Shown here: piece after piece, positions 9,448 to 18,081 of the stretch
Numbering within the stretch: the stretch's first letter is position 1
Layout of the letters: the number at the start of each line of letters is the position of its first letter
NCBI GenBank assembly: GCA_001986395.2
Contig: MQVO02000118.1
Location: forward strand, 1 to 27,531
Reading direction: 5' to 3'
Source: Irpex lacteus
Taxonomy: Eukaryota; Basidiomycota; Agaricomycetes; Polyporales; Irpicaceae
Length of the DNA: 27,531 bases
Made by a program: the position numbers and the translations under genes
Notes under the pieces: model-generated
The model's input: the letters and a program-made list of their open reading frames with translations, nothing else
The model's database searches: none
Told to the model about the DNA's origin: nothing

Positions 9448-9569
9448 TTTATCTTAATAAAGAGACACATACTGTGCGTTTCTTACTCGAAAGTCCTAAT
9501 AAAAATTTTAACTATTCCCCAAAAAAATAAAGGCAAGAACAGTAACTTTTGTTTTATTTATTTATAATT

Positions 9570-9570
9570 A

Positions 9571-9601
<31 letters not shown>

Positions 9602-9603
9602 AA
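9570..9603. repeat. (AAAT)n microsatellite
   Basis: About eight uninterrupted AAAT units. Such a tract is prone to slippage, so its length may vary between strains or assemblies. Confidence 0.9.
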
Positions 9604-9752
9604 AAATTTATTATGTATTTTTATTTATGCTTATATAAAACTAAATTTATTAGGTAGCACCCATTTTTATTTTACTTTTTAATATTTTTAAAATAAAAAC
9701 TACTACTACTCTTTTAAAACTGAAATTTAATTTATCCTCAAAATTATTTTAG

Positions 9753-9833
9753 TTTTATGGTGGTAGTTTAGATATTGGAGTTGATCCCCTATTTATATAT
9801 TTTGTTCTGTTAACATGGGTAGCTCATTACTAG
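9753..9833 (+). pseudogene. Short nad4-like snippet
   Basis: A 26-codon open stretch reads GGSLDIGVDPLFIYFVLLTW. This resembles the nad4 segment around GIDGISIYFVLLTTFI, with stops on both sides. It is too short to be sure; a chance match cannot be ruled out. Confidence 0.25.
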
Positions 9834-10382
9834 TTGAGTATCAGTGGGGTACAAAGTTTTACAGTTATCAACTTTCAGTTATTCTTTTTCTTCAGTGTTC
9901 TTGTTAAGAATTTGCCTACCTAGTTAAAATACTCTTAGTGTTAAGTTCATAAATATTAAAGGAGCAGTTAATTAATAATAAGTTAACAGACTAATTACGA
10001 GTAATACTTACCAATCAACATAAAAAACTAGTTTTTATCCTTTTAAACAGCCGAGTATTGATTTATAAAACTTATCTCTCTTATCATAACATATTAGTTA
10101 CTCATAGGTTTCGTTCTTCTAAGCGAAAGTTAAAGTTTAAGTTTAATTAACTATCTTATACCTATCTTAGAAGCAAATCACAACTTATGACTTATAGAGA
10201 ACAAGGAAAGGAATACAGTTTTATAAGTATAATCATTTCTTATTTGAGTGGACTGATAAAGAATTACAATATTATTTATATAAAGGGAGCCTAAAGGATC
10301 ATGGGGTTCATAATGACTTATTCATGGGGTATATATTAAATATTTTCATCTTCATTTTTTATTATTAATAATAAAAAGGGGA

Positions 10383-11426
10383 TTAAGAGAATCCTTTTTT
10401 AATATAATTATATACTAATACAAAGTCATCAATACCTAAATTTAAATTATATAAAAAATATATATTTAATATTTTTATTAGAATTAATAGTATTATAAAA
10501 TAAACAATTATTATTTTGTTAAATCTACTATTAACTATTAGTAAACTATTTAAAAAATGAGAGACTCTAACATATTTCGCTTTTTTAAGGGCTGGTATAT
10601 TATTATTTATATAGAATATAATTTTATTTAAAAATATTTTTTTTATTTTATCTTGGTATTTTATGAATAAAATAAATATTATTATTATTAACTCTATTAT
10701 ATTTAAGTTAAGTATAGAATTAATTAAGCCTAATAATGGGATATCAGCCTCATCTAAAGGAGAATTAATTGAAAAGTTAGTGTCATCAGGTGAAGGTATT
10801 TGATCTGGTTCAGTTTTATCAGATTTAGTATTTTTTATACTTGAACTTAACTCTAAGTTTTTACTTAAACTTGTAGCTCCTTCTAAGCCTAATTTAGCTG
10901 CACCAGCCCCTAAGAATGTAGCCCCAGCTCCCAAACCTATTCTTTGTACTGGGGGCAAACCAGCTGTTGCTTTAATTATTGCGGAACCTAAACTACCACC
11001 AGCTGCTGCAGCCCCTAAATTAGGAGCCACATCTTTGATGCCAGTTTTAATAACATCCGTAATTCTATCACCAAGTTCAGTCATAAACTTTTTTTCAACG
11101 TCCCCTTCTATTTTATAGTAATCCTTATTATCCTTACCTTCAAATTTTTTAACTTCGAATACATTTTTATTTGTTTCTTGTTCCTTATTTTTACCTTCTA
11201 AGGAATTATTCGCTGGTTCATCTTCATCTTCACTATCACAGTGAATTGTGCCTATCAGATTAAGACCTAGATAATTAAAAATTACAATAACTATACTGCT
11301 AAATATACTATAAAAAAAGGTTTTTTGTATGGTTCTTATTAAGATATCATCTGACCAATTAAATATTTTAGACATAAACATAGAGTGAAGAAAAGAAACG
11401 AATAACATTAAAAAAAAAGTAAACAT
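10383..11426 (-). CDS. Hypothetical multi-segment membrane protein with Gly/Ala-rich centre
   Basis: A single intact frame of 347 codons. Residues 1-20 and about 38-60 are hydrophobic (LMLFVSFLHSMFM; FYSIFSSIVIVIFNYLGL). Residues 63-110 are acidic and Lys-rich (DSEDEDEPANN). Residues about 135-185 form a Gly/Ala-rich hydrophobic block (APNLGAAAAGGSLGSAIIKA, then GLGAGATFLGAGAAKLG). A further polar linker follows, then hydrophobic stretches near 235-255 and 303-325. Agaricomycete mtDNAs carry uncharacterised ORFs of this general design, but I cannot name a function. Gly/Ala-rich membrane-active blocks also occur in proteins of linear plasmids and viruses, so a plasmid origin is possible. Unlike most non-core ORFs here it has no breaks, which suggests it is maintained. 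Confidence 0.7.
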   Translation of the reverse strand: MFTFFLMLFVSFLHSMFMSKIFNWSDDILIRTIQKTFFYSIFSSIVIVIFNYLGLNLIGTIHCDSEDEDEPANNSLEGKNKEQETNKNVFEVKKFEGKDNKDYYKIEGDVEKKFMTELGDRITDVIKTGIKDVAPNLGAAAAGGSLGSAIIKATAGLPPVQRIGLGAGATFLGAGAAKLGLEGATSLSKNLELSSSIKNTKSDKTEPDQIPSPDDTNFSINSPLDEADIPLLGLINSILNLNIIELIIIIFILFIKYQDKIKKIFLNKIIFYINNNIPALKKAKYVRVSHFLNSLLIVNSRFNKIIIVYFIILLILIKILNIYFLYNLNLGIDDFVLVYNYIKKGFS

Positions 11427-11538
11427 TTATATAAAGATAAATTATATAAATCTAAACTATAAATACTAAATACAACAATAAGAATTATTAAAAAAGAATC
11501 TAATAGATTAGATTTTTTATTTAAGTAAAATTAAAATA

Positions 11539-11611
11539 GGGCCCTTAGCTTAATAGGTAGAGTACCCGATTGTCAATCGGGGAGGTCCCAGTTCGAATCT
11601 GGAAGGGCTCG
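11539..11611 (+). tRNA. trnD: tRNA-Asp (GUC)
   Basis: A full cloverleaf. Acceptor GGGCCCT pairs with AGGGCTC (one G-U). The D arm has the AATAGGTAG loop, the anticodon arm is CCCGA-TTGTCAA-TCGGG with anticodon GTC, and the T arm is CCCAG-TTCGAAT-CTGGA. Discriminator is G. Confidence 0.96.
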
Positions 11612-11649
11612 TATATCTCTCCCTTTTCAACCTGTTTCCTTTTTATTAT

Positions 11650-11842
11650 ATTTGGGCCAAGTTGCGGATTTTCACGCAACCGAGAGGTGCGTACATGCTC
11701 TCTGAAGGCGCTTGCCCTCCCCCACTGTTGTAATTTAAACAGCTACTATTTAGTTTGACTCCAAATGAAGGCAGGGTTTGACCTGCGATTAAAACTACGC
11801 AACAATCTTACTGGTTGTAAGGTTTGTTGGGGGTCTGATTTA
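11650..11842. other. GC-rich cluster of hairpins
   Basis: Unusually GC-rich for this window. In order it holds GTTGCG/CGCAAC (11661-11680), GAGAG/CTCTC (11682-11702), GCAGG/CCTGC (11771-11786) and a nested CTTAC/GTAAG inside AACAA/TTGTT (11801-11828). It lies between tRNA-Asp and the dpo remnant. It could be the end of an integrated linear plasmid, an RNA gene remnant, or a structured spacer; no RNA family was recognised. Confidence 0.45.
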
Positions 11843-12121
11843 GTTGCTAAATTATGAATTAATAGTTTAGCAATTAAATTCATAGGGTTATCTTTACTAT
11901 ATTCTAATCTTAATGAATATAATCTTTCAATATACTCTTTAAATATATTTTATCTATCAAATTTATACCCTCTGAGAATTTCGAATTTATATCCAAGTTC
12001 TATTGCTTTTTAATATTCATAAGAAGTAATCCATCCAGTCCAACTTCCTAATCCTGCTATAGTTCAAAGGTATTTATTATCTTTATATTCTTTAACTTTG
12101 CATATTACTAATGATTGTAAG
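11843..12121 (-). pseudogene. dpo: Family B (plasmid-type) DNA polymerase fragment
   Basis: Protein-primed family B DNA polymerases are encoded by linear mitochondrial plasmids (invertrons). Read on the minus strand with TGA as Trp, the fragment gives ICKVKEYKDNKYLW, GSWTGWITSYEY, AIELGYKFEILRGYKFDR, NIFKEYIERLYSLRLEYSKD and NPMNLIAKLL. This matches the conserved region before the NSLYGRFG motif of dpo. Two in-frame TAA stops (after SYEY and after KFDR) and loss of similarity just past IAKLL mark it as dead. Exonuclease and palm catalytic motifs are absent. It is good evidence that plasmid DNA once integrated here. Confidence 0.75.
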
Positions 12122-13223
12122 AGTTCAAATTAAATAATTAAATTTTTTACTCTCTTAGATACAATCACTTTAAAGGAATAATTAATTAATAAGATATTGG
12201 AGGGTACCCCTCCAACTCCCTTTATCCTTTTTTTTAATATAAAAAAAAGGGGGGAGCATTCACTGTAAGTGGATGAGGGTAGAAATATATTATATTAAAT
12301 GGAACAATGGAATGATTACTTTTTATTTAATTAATTAATTACTTAGTTAATCAGAGTTATTTCTTTATTTAATAATATAAATAGTATTCTCTATTATTTA
12401 TTTAGAGAGTTAACTACCGTTCAATTAGAATTACTCACTATTTTATAATCACTCCTTTATTTATTTATTCTTATTAGATTAAAGAATATAGATATTCTAA
12501 ATTTATTTCTTTTTATTCTTTAACTTTACTCATTTTATTTGGGGTGGATTAATGGAAATGTTTAATAATTTATTTTTTATTTTTAGTTTTTAACACTACC
12601 ATCCTATTATATCAATATTGCTAATAAAGAAGATTAATGATAGTTGACTGAACCAATCTGTACCCTGTATGATAATTTATTATTGGTAGAGATACTCTAT
12701 TCTTTTTCTAATAATAATTATTTAATTAGGTAGAGTTTAAATAATTAATTTAATATACTATTAAATTAATTTATCACTCTAATTACTATTTTATCTTTAA
12801 TTAATTGATAGATGAGTGTTTTACTCACTAAGATGATACTACACATTATTTTATAAACACACAGTTATTTTATTTTAATTTGGGTCTCCCTATATTATAA
12901 TTTATTTAATTTTATTTTAAGTAGAGGGTCCCCAAAATAAAGTATTAACTAAGTAACTTTAAATAAATTTAATCTATCTCTTACAATAGACAGTACAATC
13001 TTAGTCCTTAAGGGAGTAACCCCATGATTACTAATCTTTAATCTAATAATAATATTATTTTATAAGCATTATTTTAAGATTGATACAAAAGTATTATTTT
13101 AATTACTTTATAATATTTGAATTGTAGTTGATTAAATATAATTAAAATAAACTTTCTTTACTCTAAGTGTACTTTGTCAAAGGTCAGTTAGTTTATTTTA
13201 ATAGTCACTACCCTCCTTCCATC
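12122..13223. other. AT-rich spacer with hairpins
   Basis: No gene seen. It has a near-perfect palindrome at 12197-12215 (TTGGAGG...CCTCCAA) followed by a T-run/A-run hairpin at 12230-12258, a LAGLIDADG-free AT tract, and a partial R2 motif at 12899-12925 followed by GGGTCCCC. Confidence 0.55.
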
Positions 13224-13283
13224 CCCCAAAAAACATCCCCAAAAACTAGGTATTATAAATAATTCTAACTAGTTTTTTTGGGG
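13224..13283. repeat. Left-end hairpin element of the duplication (copy 1)
   Basis: CCAAAAAACATCC followed by the hairpin unit with CTAGG and AACTAG arms. The same 60-base block, including the extra CATCC prefix, starts copy 2 (20366) and occurs alone at 25367-25425. A further CCCTAG-T-run-GGG half copy follows at 13297-13313. Confidence 0.9.
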
Positions 13284-13444
13284 ATTATTTCTACCGCGAC
13301 CCTAGTTTTTTGGGTTTAAATAATAACAAAAACTTATTCTAATAATCTCTTTTAAGAATGGAACAAAATGGAACAATCTAAGTTGAGATAAATTTGTTTA
13401 CCCCCTTATTATTTCTTGCTGCAACCCACCATTCAACTCAAAAT

Positions 13445-14207
13445 TTAAGGTAAAACCCCCCCTTTTTTAATAATAATACAAAAAGGATTAATGACTAAAT
13501 CACAAGTACAGGAAATCCGGTAATAAATCCAAAATCTTTTAAAATAAAATTTATCACGGAGAAGCTTATCAGTGGTATCATAAAGATGACCATCCAATTG
13601 ACCTATTGTCTGATCAATCCCTCTATCCACACTTTCATCATTAAGTACTGTTCGAGTTGTGCTAAAATAACGCTTAGCATTTGCGTTTACAAACACCTTA
13701 AAACCTTGCCCTTGACAAGCTAAATCTTTGAGTTTCCCCCCTTAACTATGACGAGCAAGATGTTACGATGAGGCACGACGTCACATATACCATCATTAAC
13801 TTTCTGTTCAATAACCATAATTAGTTTATTATAGACAATTATCCCCTTATAACTAGTTAATGTATTACATTAAATTCGTACATCCTTACTATAAAATAAA
13901 CCTCAACCCTCGGATGTTTTATACATTTTATAATAGTTTGCTACAGAGCCACCTCGAACATATAGATTTATATCATACGCTGCTTTTAAATACACAAAGA
14001 AATACATTTTATAGCTCCCATAATCCTCTCCTCCATTGAAATAAATTTAAAGATTCTCCCTCCCCTAAAAATAAAAGTTAAAATAAAAAGGATAAAGTGT
14101 GTTTTATTTAAATTGGTTAATGTAAGCCCAATTTGTTTTTGACAGTTAATTCGATTAAACCTTTTTGGATTATATAAGGATGTTTTTAAACTTAATTTCT
14201 CTTCCAT
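13445..14207 (-). pseudogene. Unknown ORF in repeat copy 1 (broken)
   Basis: The upstream part (14207-13986) starts MEEKLSLKTSLYNPKRFNRI. One frame over come AAYDINLYVRGGSVANYYKM and EGWGLFYSKDV (TGA as Trp), then a TAA, then a frame containing KRYFSTTRTVLNDESVDRGI and GQLDGHLYDTTDKLLRDKF. A C-run at about 13736 (six C; seven in copy 2) adds a further shift in this copy. The pieces look like one gene of roughly 250 codons. No family is recognised; the NLYVRGG...NYYKMYK block may point to plasmid ancestry, but that is only an impression. Start choice at 14207 is supported by a 22-base palindrome just upstream. Confidence 0.45.
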
Positions 14208-14210
14208 ATC

Positions 14211-14232
14211 AAAAGGATAAGCTTATCCTTTT
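14211..14232. promoter_or_regulatory. 22-base perfect palindrome upstream of the unknown ORF (copy 1)
   Basis: AAAAGGATAAG and its exact complement, centred on AAGCTT. It sits four bases before the minus-strand ATG at 14207 and is repeated at 21354-21375. It could form a hairpin in RNA or cruciform DNA; function is unknown. Confidence 0.6.
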
Positions 14233-14354
14233 TTTTTTTATTTAATAATTTGTATACAAATAAACGAATCACAACTTTATCCTCGAGTTAATATATACTA
14301 TGGTTATTTGTCAGTATAGTTTTATTGTTAGACACAAATAATACCCACTTTTAA

Positions 14355-14910
<556 letters not shown>

Positions 14911-14912
<2 letters not shown>

Positions 14913-15102
14913 TATTGATTATTACTATAACTATCCTCTTACAAGAATACTGAGAGTTATAGGGGGAGTAGAAGCAGTAGTCGTATTGTTAAAGAAACAT
15001 TTGCTTTGCCCATATCCTCTGGATATTATTTTAGCTTTTATAGCTTTAGTTCAATTTACCCAGACCCCACAAAAACTAGTTAGAATTAATTATAATTCCT
15101 AG
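14911..15102 (+). CDS. Small open frame of unknown function (copy 1)
   Basis: 63 codons open on the plus strand, starting at the antisense end of the cox1 exon. It reads NYPLTRILRVIGGVEAVVVL, then LLCPYPLDIILAFIALVQF, and ends in the hairpin repeat at 15100. It has one or two hydrophobic stretches. The residue pattern looks protein-like but no family is recognised and no clear start is present. It may be a truncated fragment. Confidence 0.25.
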
Positions 15103-15112
15103 TTTTTTGGGG
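15065..15112. repeat. Hairpin repeat element (copy H4)
   Basis: CCCC, A-run, CTAGTTAGAATT core, AATTCCTAG, T-run, GGGG: the reverse orientation of H1. Identical to 22207-22254 in the second large repeat. Confidence 0.9.
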
Positions 15113-15204
15113 AAGCTTTATTTTAATTAAATTGAGTGGTTTATCTCTCTTGTTTCTGCTCTTCTTTGTTGATGTGTAATTTCATTTGCACCTGGGTAAC
15201 CATC

Positions 15205-15294
15205 GTAGACCACAACTATGGATTCATTCTTACATTAGCAATTAGTAGTGTGGGTGTATTTGGTACTCTTCTTGCTGGAGACTATAATCAATAA
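15205..15294 (+). pseudogene. nad1: nad1 exon fragment (copy 1)
   Basis: Reads VDHNYGFILTLAISSVGVFG then TLLAG. This matches the ND1 (complex I) helix whose fungal form is about DYNLGVLYVLALSSLGVYGTLLAGW. After LLAG it runs into DYNQ and a stop, where intact nad1 has WSSNSKYAF, so the exon probably ends there at an intron site. Codons are C-richer than in nad5. No other nad1 part was found nearby. Confidence 0.6.
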
Positions 15295-15981
15295 ATCAAT
15301 AATAATAAACTATTATATTAATTCTTTTATTTTAGTTAAAAACCGGGGGGGAACTGTTTACTGTATGTAACACTAACACAGTATTGGAGTAGTTATATTT
15401 CTACAAAGTATACCCTACAATTACAATCTTAACAGATATTAACAGAGATATTAACTTGTTATAAACTTCATAATGTTAAGTTATGATTAGGTATGGTAAT
15501 AAAAAATGAGATATAAAGTAAGGAATAGTAAGCTTCTACTACTCAAACATATAAAAAAGTTTGGGGAAAAGTATATTCACAGTAATATAATGTGCAGTTT
15601 GACAGTGTAAGTGTAGTAGTTTAGCTCTTATAACTAAAAATAAATTAAATTTGGGTCTCCCTATCTTATAATTTATTTCAGGAGAGAGGGAGTTACATTA
15701 TAGAATACACATTCTTTTGTTTACTTTTTCTTTAAGAGAACTGAAAAAACATAAAAACTACTCTAAGACTATTTAGATTACTAGCGAAACTATAAAAGTT
15801 GTATAACCCTTGGATTCGGTGGTTATAGAAAGCAATGATCTCGTGATGCGAGAAATTGACTAAGAGAAAAAATAATAAAAATGAATAAATTCAATATCTT
15901 TTTATTCTTTCATTATACACAATTGATTAGTTTTGTAAGAGTTCAAATAAGTAATAAATTTAATTTGGGGGGAAGGGTTAA

Positions 15982-16149
15982 TTCTTTTATTTTAGTTAAA
16001 AACCATTGATCTTTTCTATCCAATAAAACACCAGTATATATATTTAGTTTAGTATTAATAGCTAAAGCTAAACTTTCTACATCTGATTTAGAATAACTGT
16101 TTGTGTATATTCTAACTCTATTTCTACCTTTATCAAAATTATATTTATT
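15982..16149 (-). pseudogene. LAGLIDADG endonuclease C-terminal fragment (copy 1)
   Basis: On the minus strand it gives NRVRIYTNSYSKSDVESLAL, AINTKLNIYTGVLLDRKDQW and FLTKIKEL. This is the well-known C-terminal region of LAGLIDADG_2 intron endonucleases (RIYTNSFTK...GVLHDRKDQWILTI). There is a stop upstream at 16150 and no LAGLIDADG motif in the fragment, so it cannot encode an active nuclease. Confidence 0.7.
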
Positions 16150-16376
16150 TTATATTTATCTTTTCTTTATGATTTTAATTTAGGTATATTCTATTTGTTA
16201 GCCGTATCATCTTTAGCAACTTAATTTATAAGGAATACTCTTAGCCGGATGCCGCCAGTACCAAAATAATAGTAAGTTGTGATTTATATTTTTTATATGA
16301 AAGTGTAAGCTTTTTACTTCTTTTATGTTGAGGACTCCAATTATTTAATAATAATACATATTATTTACTCTCCTGT

Positions 16377-16411
16377 GACTGTGTAATTTATTTAATTTTA
16401 TTTTAAGTAGA
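16377..16411. repeat. R2 motif (35 bp), right end of repeat copy 1
   Basis: Begins GACTGTGTAATTTATTT and ends TTTTAAGTAGA. Full copies also lie at 23520-23554, 26540-26574 and 27368-27402; partial ones at 12899-12925 and 25839-25857. What follows is always one of two flanks: TTAAAAAAGTATTGATTG (16412, 25858, 27403) or GGGTC (12926, 23555, 26575). Confidence 0.9.
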
Positions 16412-16441
16412 TTAAAAAAGTATTGATTGTCTTTATTTGCA
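16412..16441. repeat. R3 motif
   Basis: TTAAAAAAGTATTGATTG and TCTTTATTTGC. Recurs at 17097-17125 without R2, and after R2 at 25858 (shortened) and 27403. Confidence 0.85.
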
Positions 16442-16715
16442 TCAACAAAATCTCAGTCTCAGTAAAGTATTTCTAGTGCATGTGTTAGAAGTGTTGTTGG
16501 TAGTACTCAGCAGTGAACTGGTATGTATAGAAAAGTATAATAAAGATTTAGAAAGTGGAGTAATAAGTAATGAATGTAAATTTTTAGAGTACCGTAGTGA
16601 AAACAATCTATATCTCTCTAATGAGGAATTAATATTATTGGGTTTAGAATTAGTTATTCTTCTATCAAATAACAGTAATTTAATAGAAGTTAAGGTAATA
16701 AAAAGGATAAATTAA
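16416..16715 (+). CDS. Hypothetical protein, about 100 codons
   Basis: An open frame downstream of repeat copy 1. Without an ATG it can start at TTG 16437; it reads SLSKVFLVHVLEVLLVVLSS, then YRSENNLYLSNEELILLGLE. It is hydrophobic then acidic, and no family is recognised. Its first 100 or so bases recur at the end of the window (27403-27531), so it is itself part of a repeated module. It may be a fragment. Confidence 0.35.
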   Translation, partial: KSIDCLYLHQQNLSLSKVFLVHVLEVLLVVLSSELVCIEKYNKDLESGVISNECKFLEYRSENNLYLSNEELILLGLELVILLSNNSNLIEVKVIKRIN

Positions 16716-16755
16716 AAAAAGTACTTCCAACAAAGAGCCTAGTTTTTTTGGATAG

Positions 16756-17085
16756 ATTTATAAACCATTCTATACTTTTATCTGTTATCTAGAAATTATA
16801 CAAAGAGTTATTGAAAATGAAAAACAAGATTTTACTGTTATACATAGACATAATAATATATCTGATGCATACGTAGAAAGAATTATAAATACATTCCAAC
16901 ATCTTACATGAAAATGGGCGTTGTGTTCTAGTATTATATAATATATCTATAAACTCGAAGAATATAAAAATATAGCTAAAATAATACATAATACTATTCT
17001 TGATAGAGAATACCCTGCCGATTATATAGATAAAAGTACAAATATATTATATTCGGATTGATGCAAATGGTACTCGTCTTGACAC
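16756..17085 (+). pseudogene. Unknown ORF with one in-frame stop
   Basis: With TGA as Trp, one phase stays open apart from a TAA at 16939. It reads YLEIIQRVIENEKQDFTVIH, SDAYVERIINTFQHLTWKW, and after the stop KLEEYKNIAKIIHNTILDRE and YPADYIDKSTNILYSDW. Lys/Glu/Ile-rich helical pattern. No family is recognised. It lies between a half hairpin repeat (16739-16751) and an R3 motif (17097). Confidence 0.35.
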
Positions 17086-17342
17086 TCCCCCCTAAATTAA
17101 AAAAGTATTGATTGTCTTTATTTGCTTTTATCGGAGATTCCTCATTCTAGTAAACTTTATTACTATACAAATATATCGTATTATTCCCTTCATATCTTAA
17201 GGTTCCAATCCCCTTTAGCTTTACAAGTATTTGATGAGACTATATTTAAGATTAGAAGACTGATTATCCTCCAACCACGACCTCTTAGATTCTAAGTGGA
17301 TTGTCTTAATACTCAGATAATCCAAAAAACTGTTCAATTCTT

Positions 17343-17513
17343 ATGCATACTGGTGACGAACTAAAGAGATTTATTGCCATCAAAATTGAAAAGTGTGATC
17401 ATTATAGTTATAAAATTACTGAGCTAACTGTAAAATCTCATAGATCCCAAAAAACTAATTATTTCTGTCCACAATCCAATCCACTTTGTGGGCTGGGTCC
17501 TAGTTTTTTTTAG
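17343..17513 (+). CDS. Small hypothetical ORF ending in a hairpin-like repeat
   Basis: 56 codons from an ATG: MHTGDELKRFIAIKIEKCDH, then YSYKITELTVKSHRSQ, then the frame enters a diverged hairpin element (CCCAAAAAACTAATT ... CCTAGTTTTTTTTAG) that supplies the stop. It is probably the truncated end of a longer gene. No family is recognised. Confidence 0.25.
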   Translation: MHTGDELKRFIAIKIEKCDHYSYKITELTVKSHRSQKTNYFCPQSNPLCGLGPSFF

Positions 17514-18081
17514 TTTAAGTAAAAAATCTATCCTTCGACAGTACAAACTGTGGATGGAGATATAAACCTAAAAGAGAGTTAAGATGTCTAAAACTGAGAT
17601 AAAAATAATCGTTGCCTCTTCTTCTTATTTTATTTCTTTTATTTTTTTTTTTTATTAAAAAAGATAAAGGGCAAAAAGACAAAAAGAGGTAATTATTTAT
17701 ATTATTACTATTTAGTAAAGGTTATAGAATACATTAAGAAGTAAAAACAAGTTAACTTGGGGTAAAATTTTATAAAAAAGAAATTTAATTAAATTAAGGG
17801 TATATATTAAGCAAGTCTCCCTACTTTTATTTTAAAGAAAAAAGGGAGAGAAGAAGAGTAAAGTTTATTATATAATATTTAACACTTATGTCTGGAACAA
17901 AAATTAATTTAATTTAAATTAGAAATTAGTACCACTTTGTATCTAAAATTTTTAGATTTAAATCAGGACAATATAAAAATAGTTAATTATATATTTTTAT
18001 TATATTAGACACAAAATTATTCCTATAGACAAATTCTAACTCCCATTACACTAACTCGCATTTGGGGTTATATTAAAAATC
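17514..18081. other. AT-rich spacer
   Basis: No gene seen. At 18046-18064 it has a stretch (ATTACACTAACTCGCAT) matching the 5' part of the tRNA-like element at 2389-2455 with one mismatch; the rest of a cloverleaf is absent. Confidence 0.5.

Larger units (their letters stand above)
9540..10380. other. AT-rich spacer
   Basis: No convincing gene apart from a possible short nad4-like snippet (9753-9833). The spacer includes an AAAT microsatellite at 9570-9603 and a degenerate hairpin half near 10024-10040 (AAAACTAGTTTTT). Confidence 0.55.

Noticed and set aside
9315..9530. Plus-strand open frame opposite nad4L
   Set aside because: Antisense of a firmly identified nad4L; Leu/Lys-rich composition follows from that.
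9570..9603. Possible CRISPR-like or regulatory tandem array
   Set aside because: Simple AAAT microsatellite without spacers.
11570..11758. Open frame starting inside tRNA-Asp
   Set aside because: Overlaps a well-formed tRNA and a hairpin cluster; no protein-like features.
16789..16989. Minus-strand open frame
   Set aside because: Phe/Ile/Tyr-rich antisense of the plus-strand pseudogene at 16756-17085.
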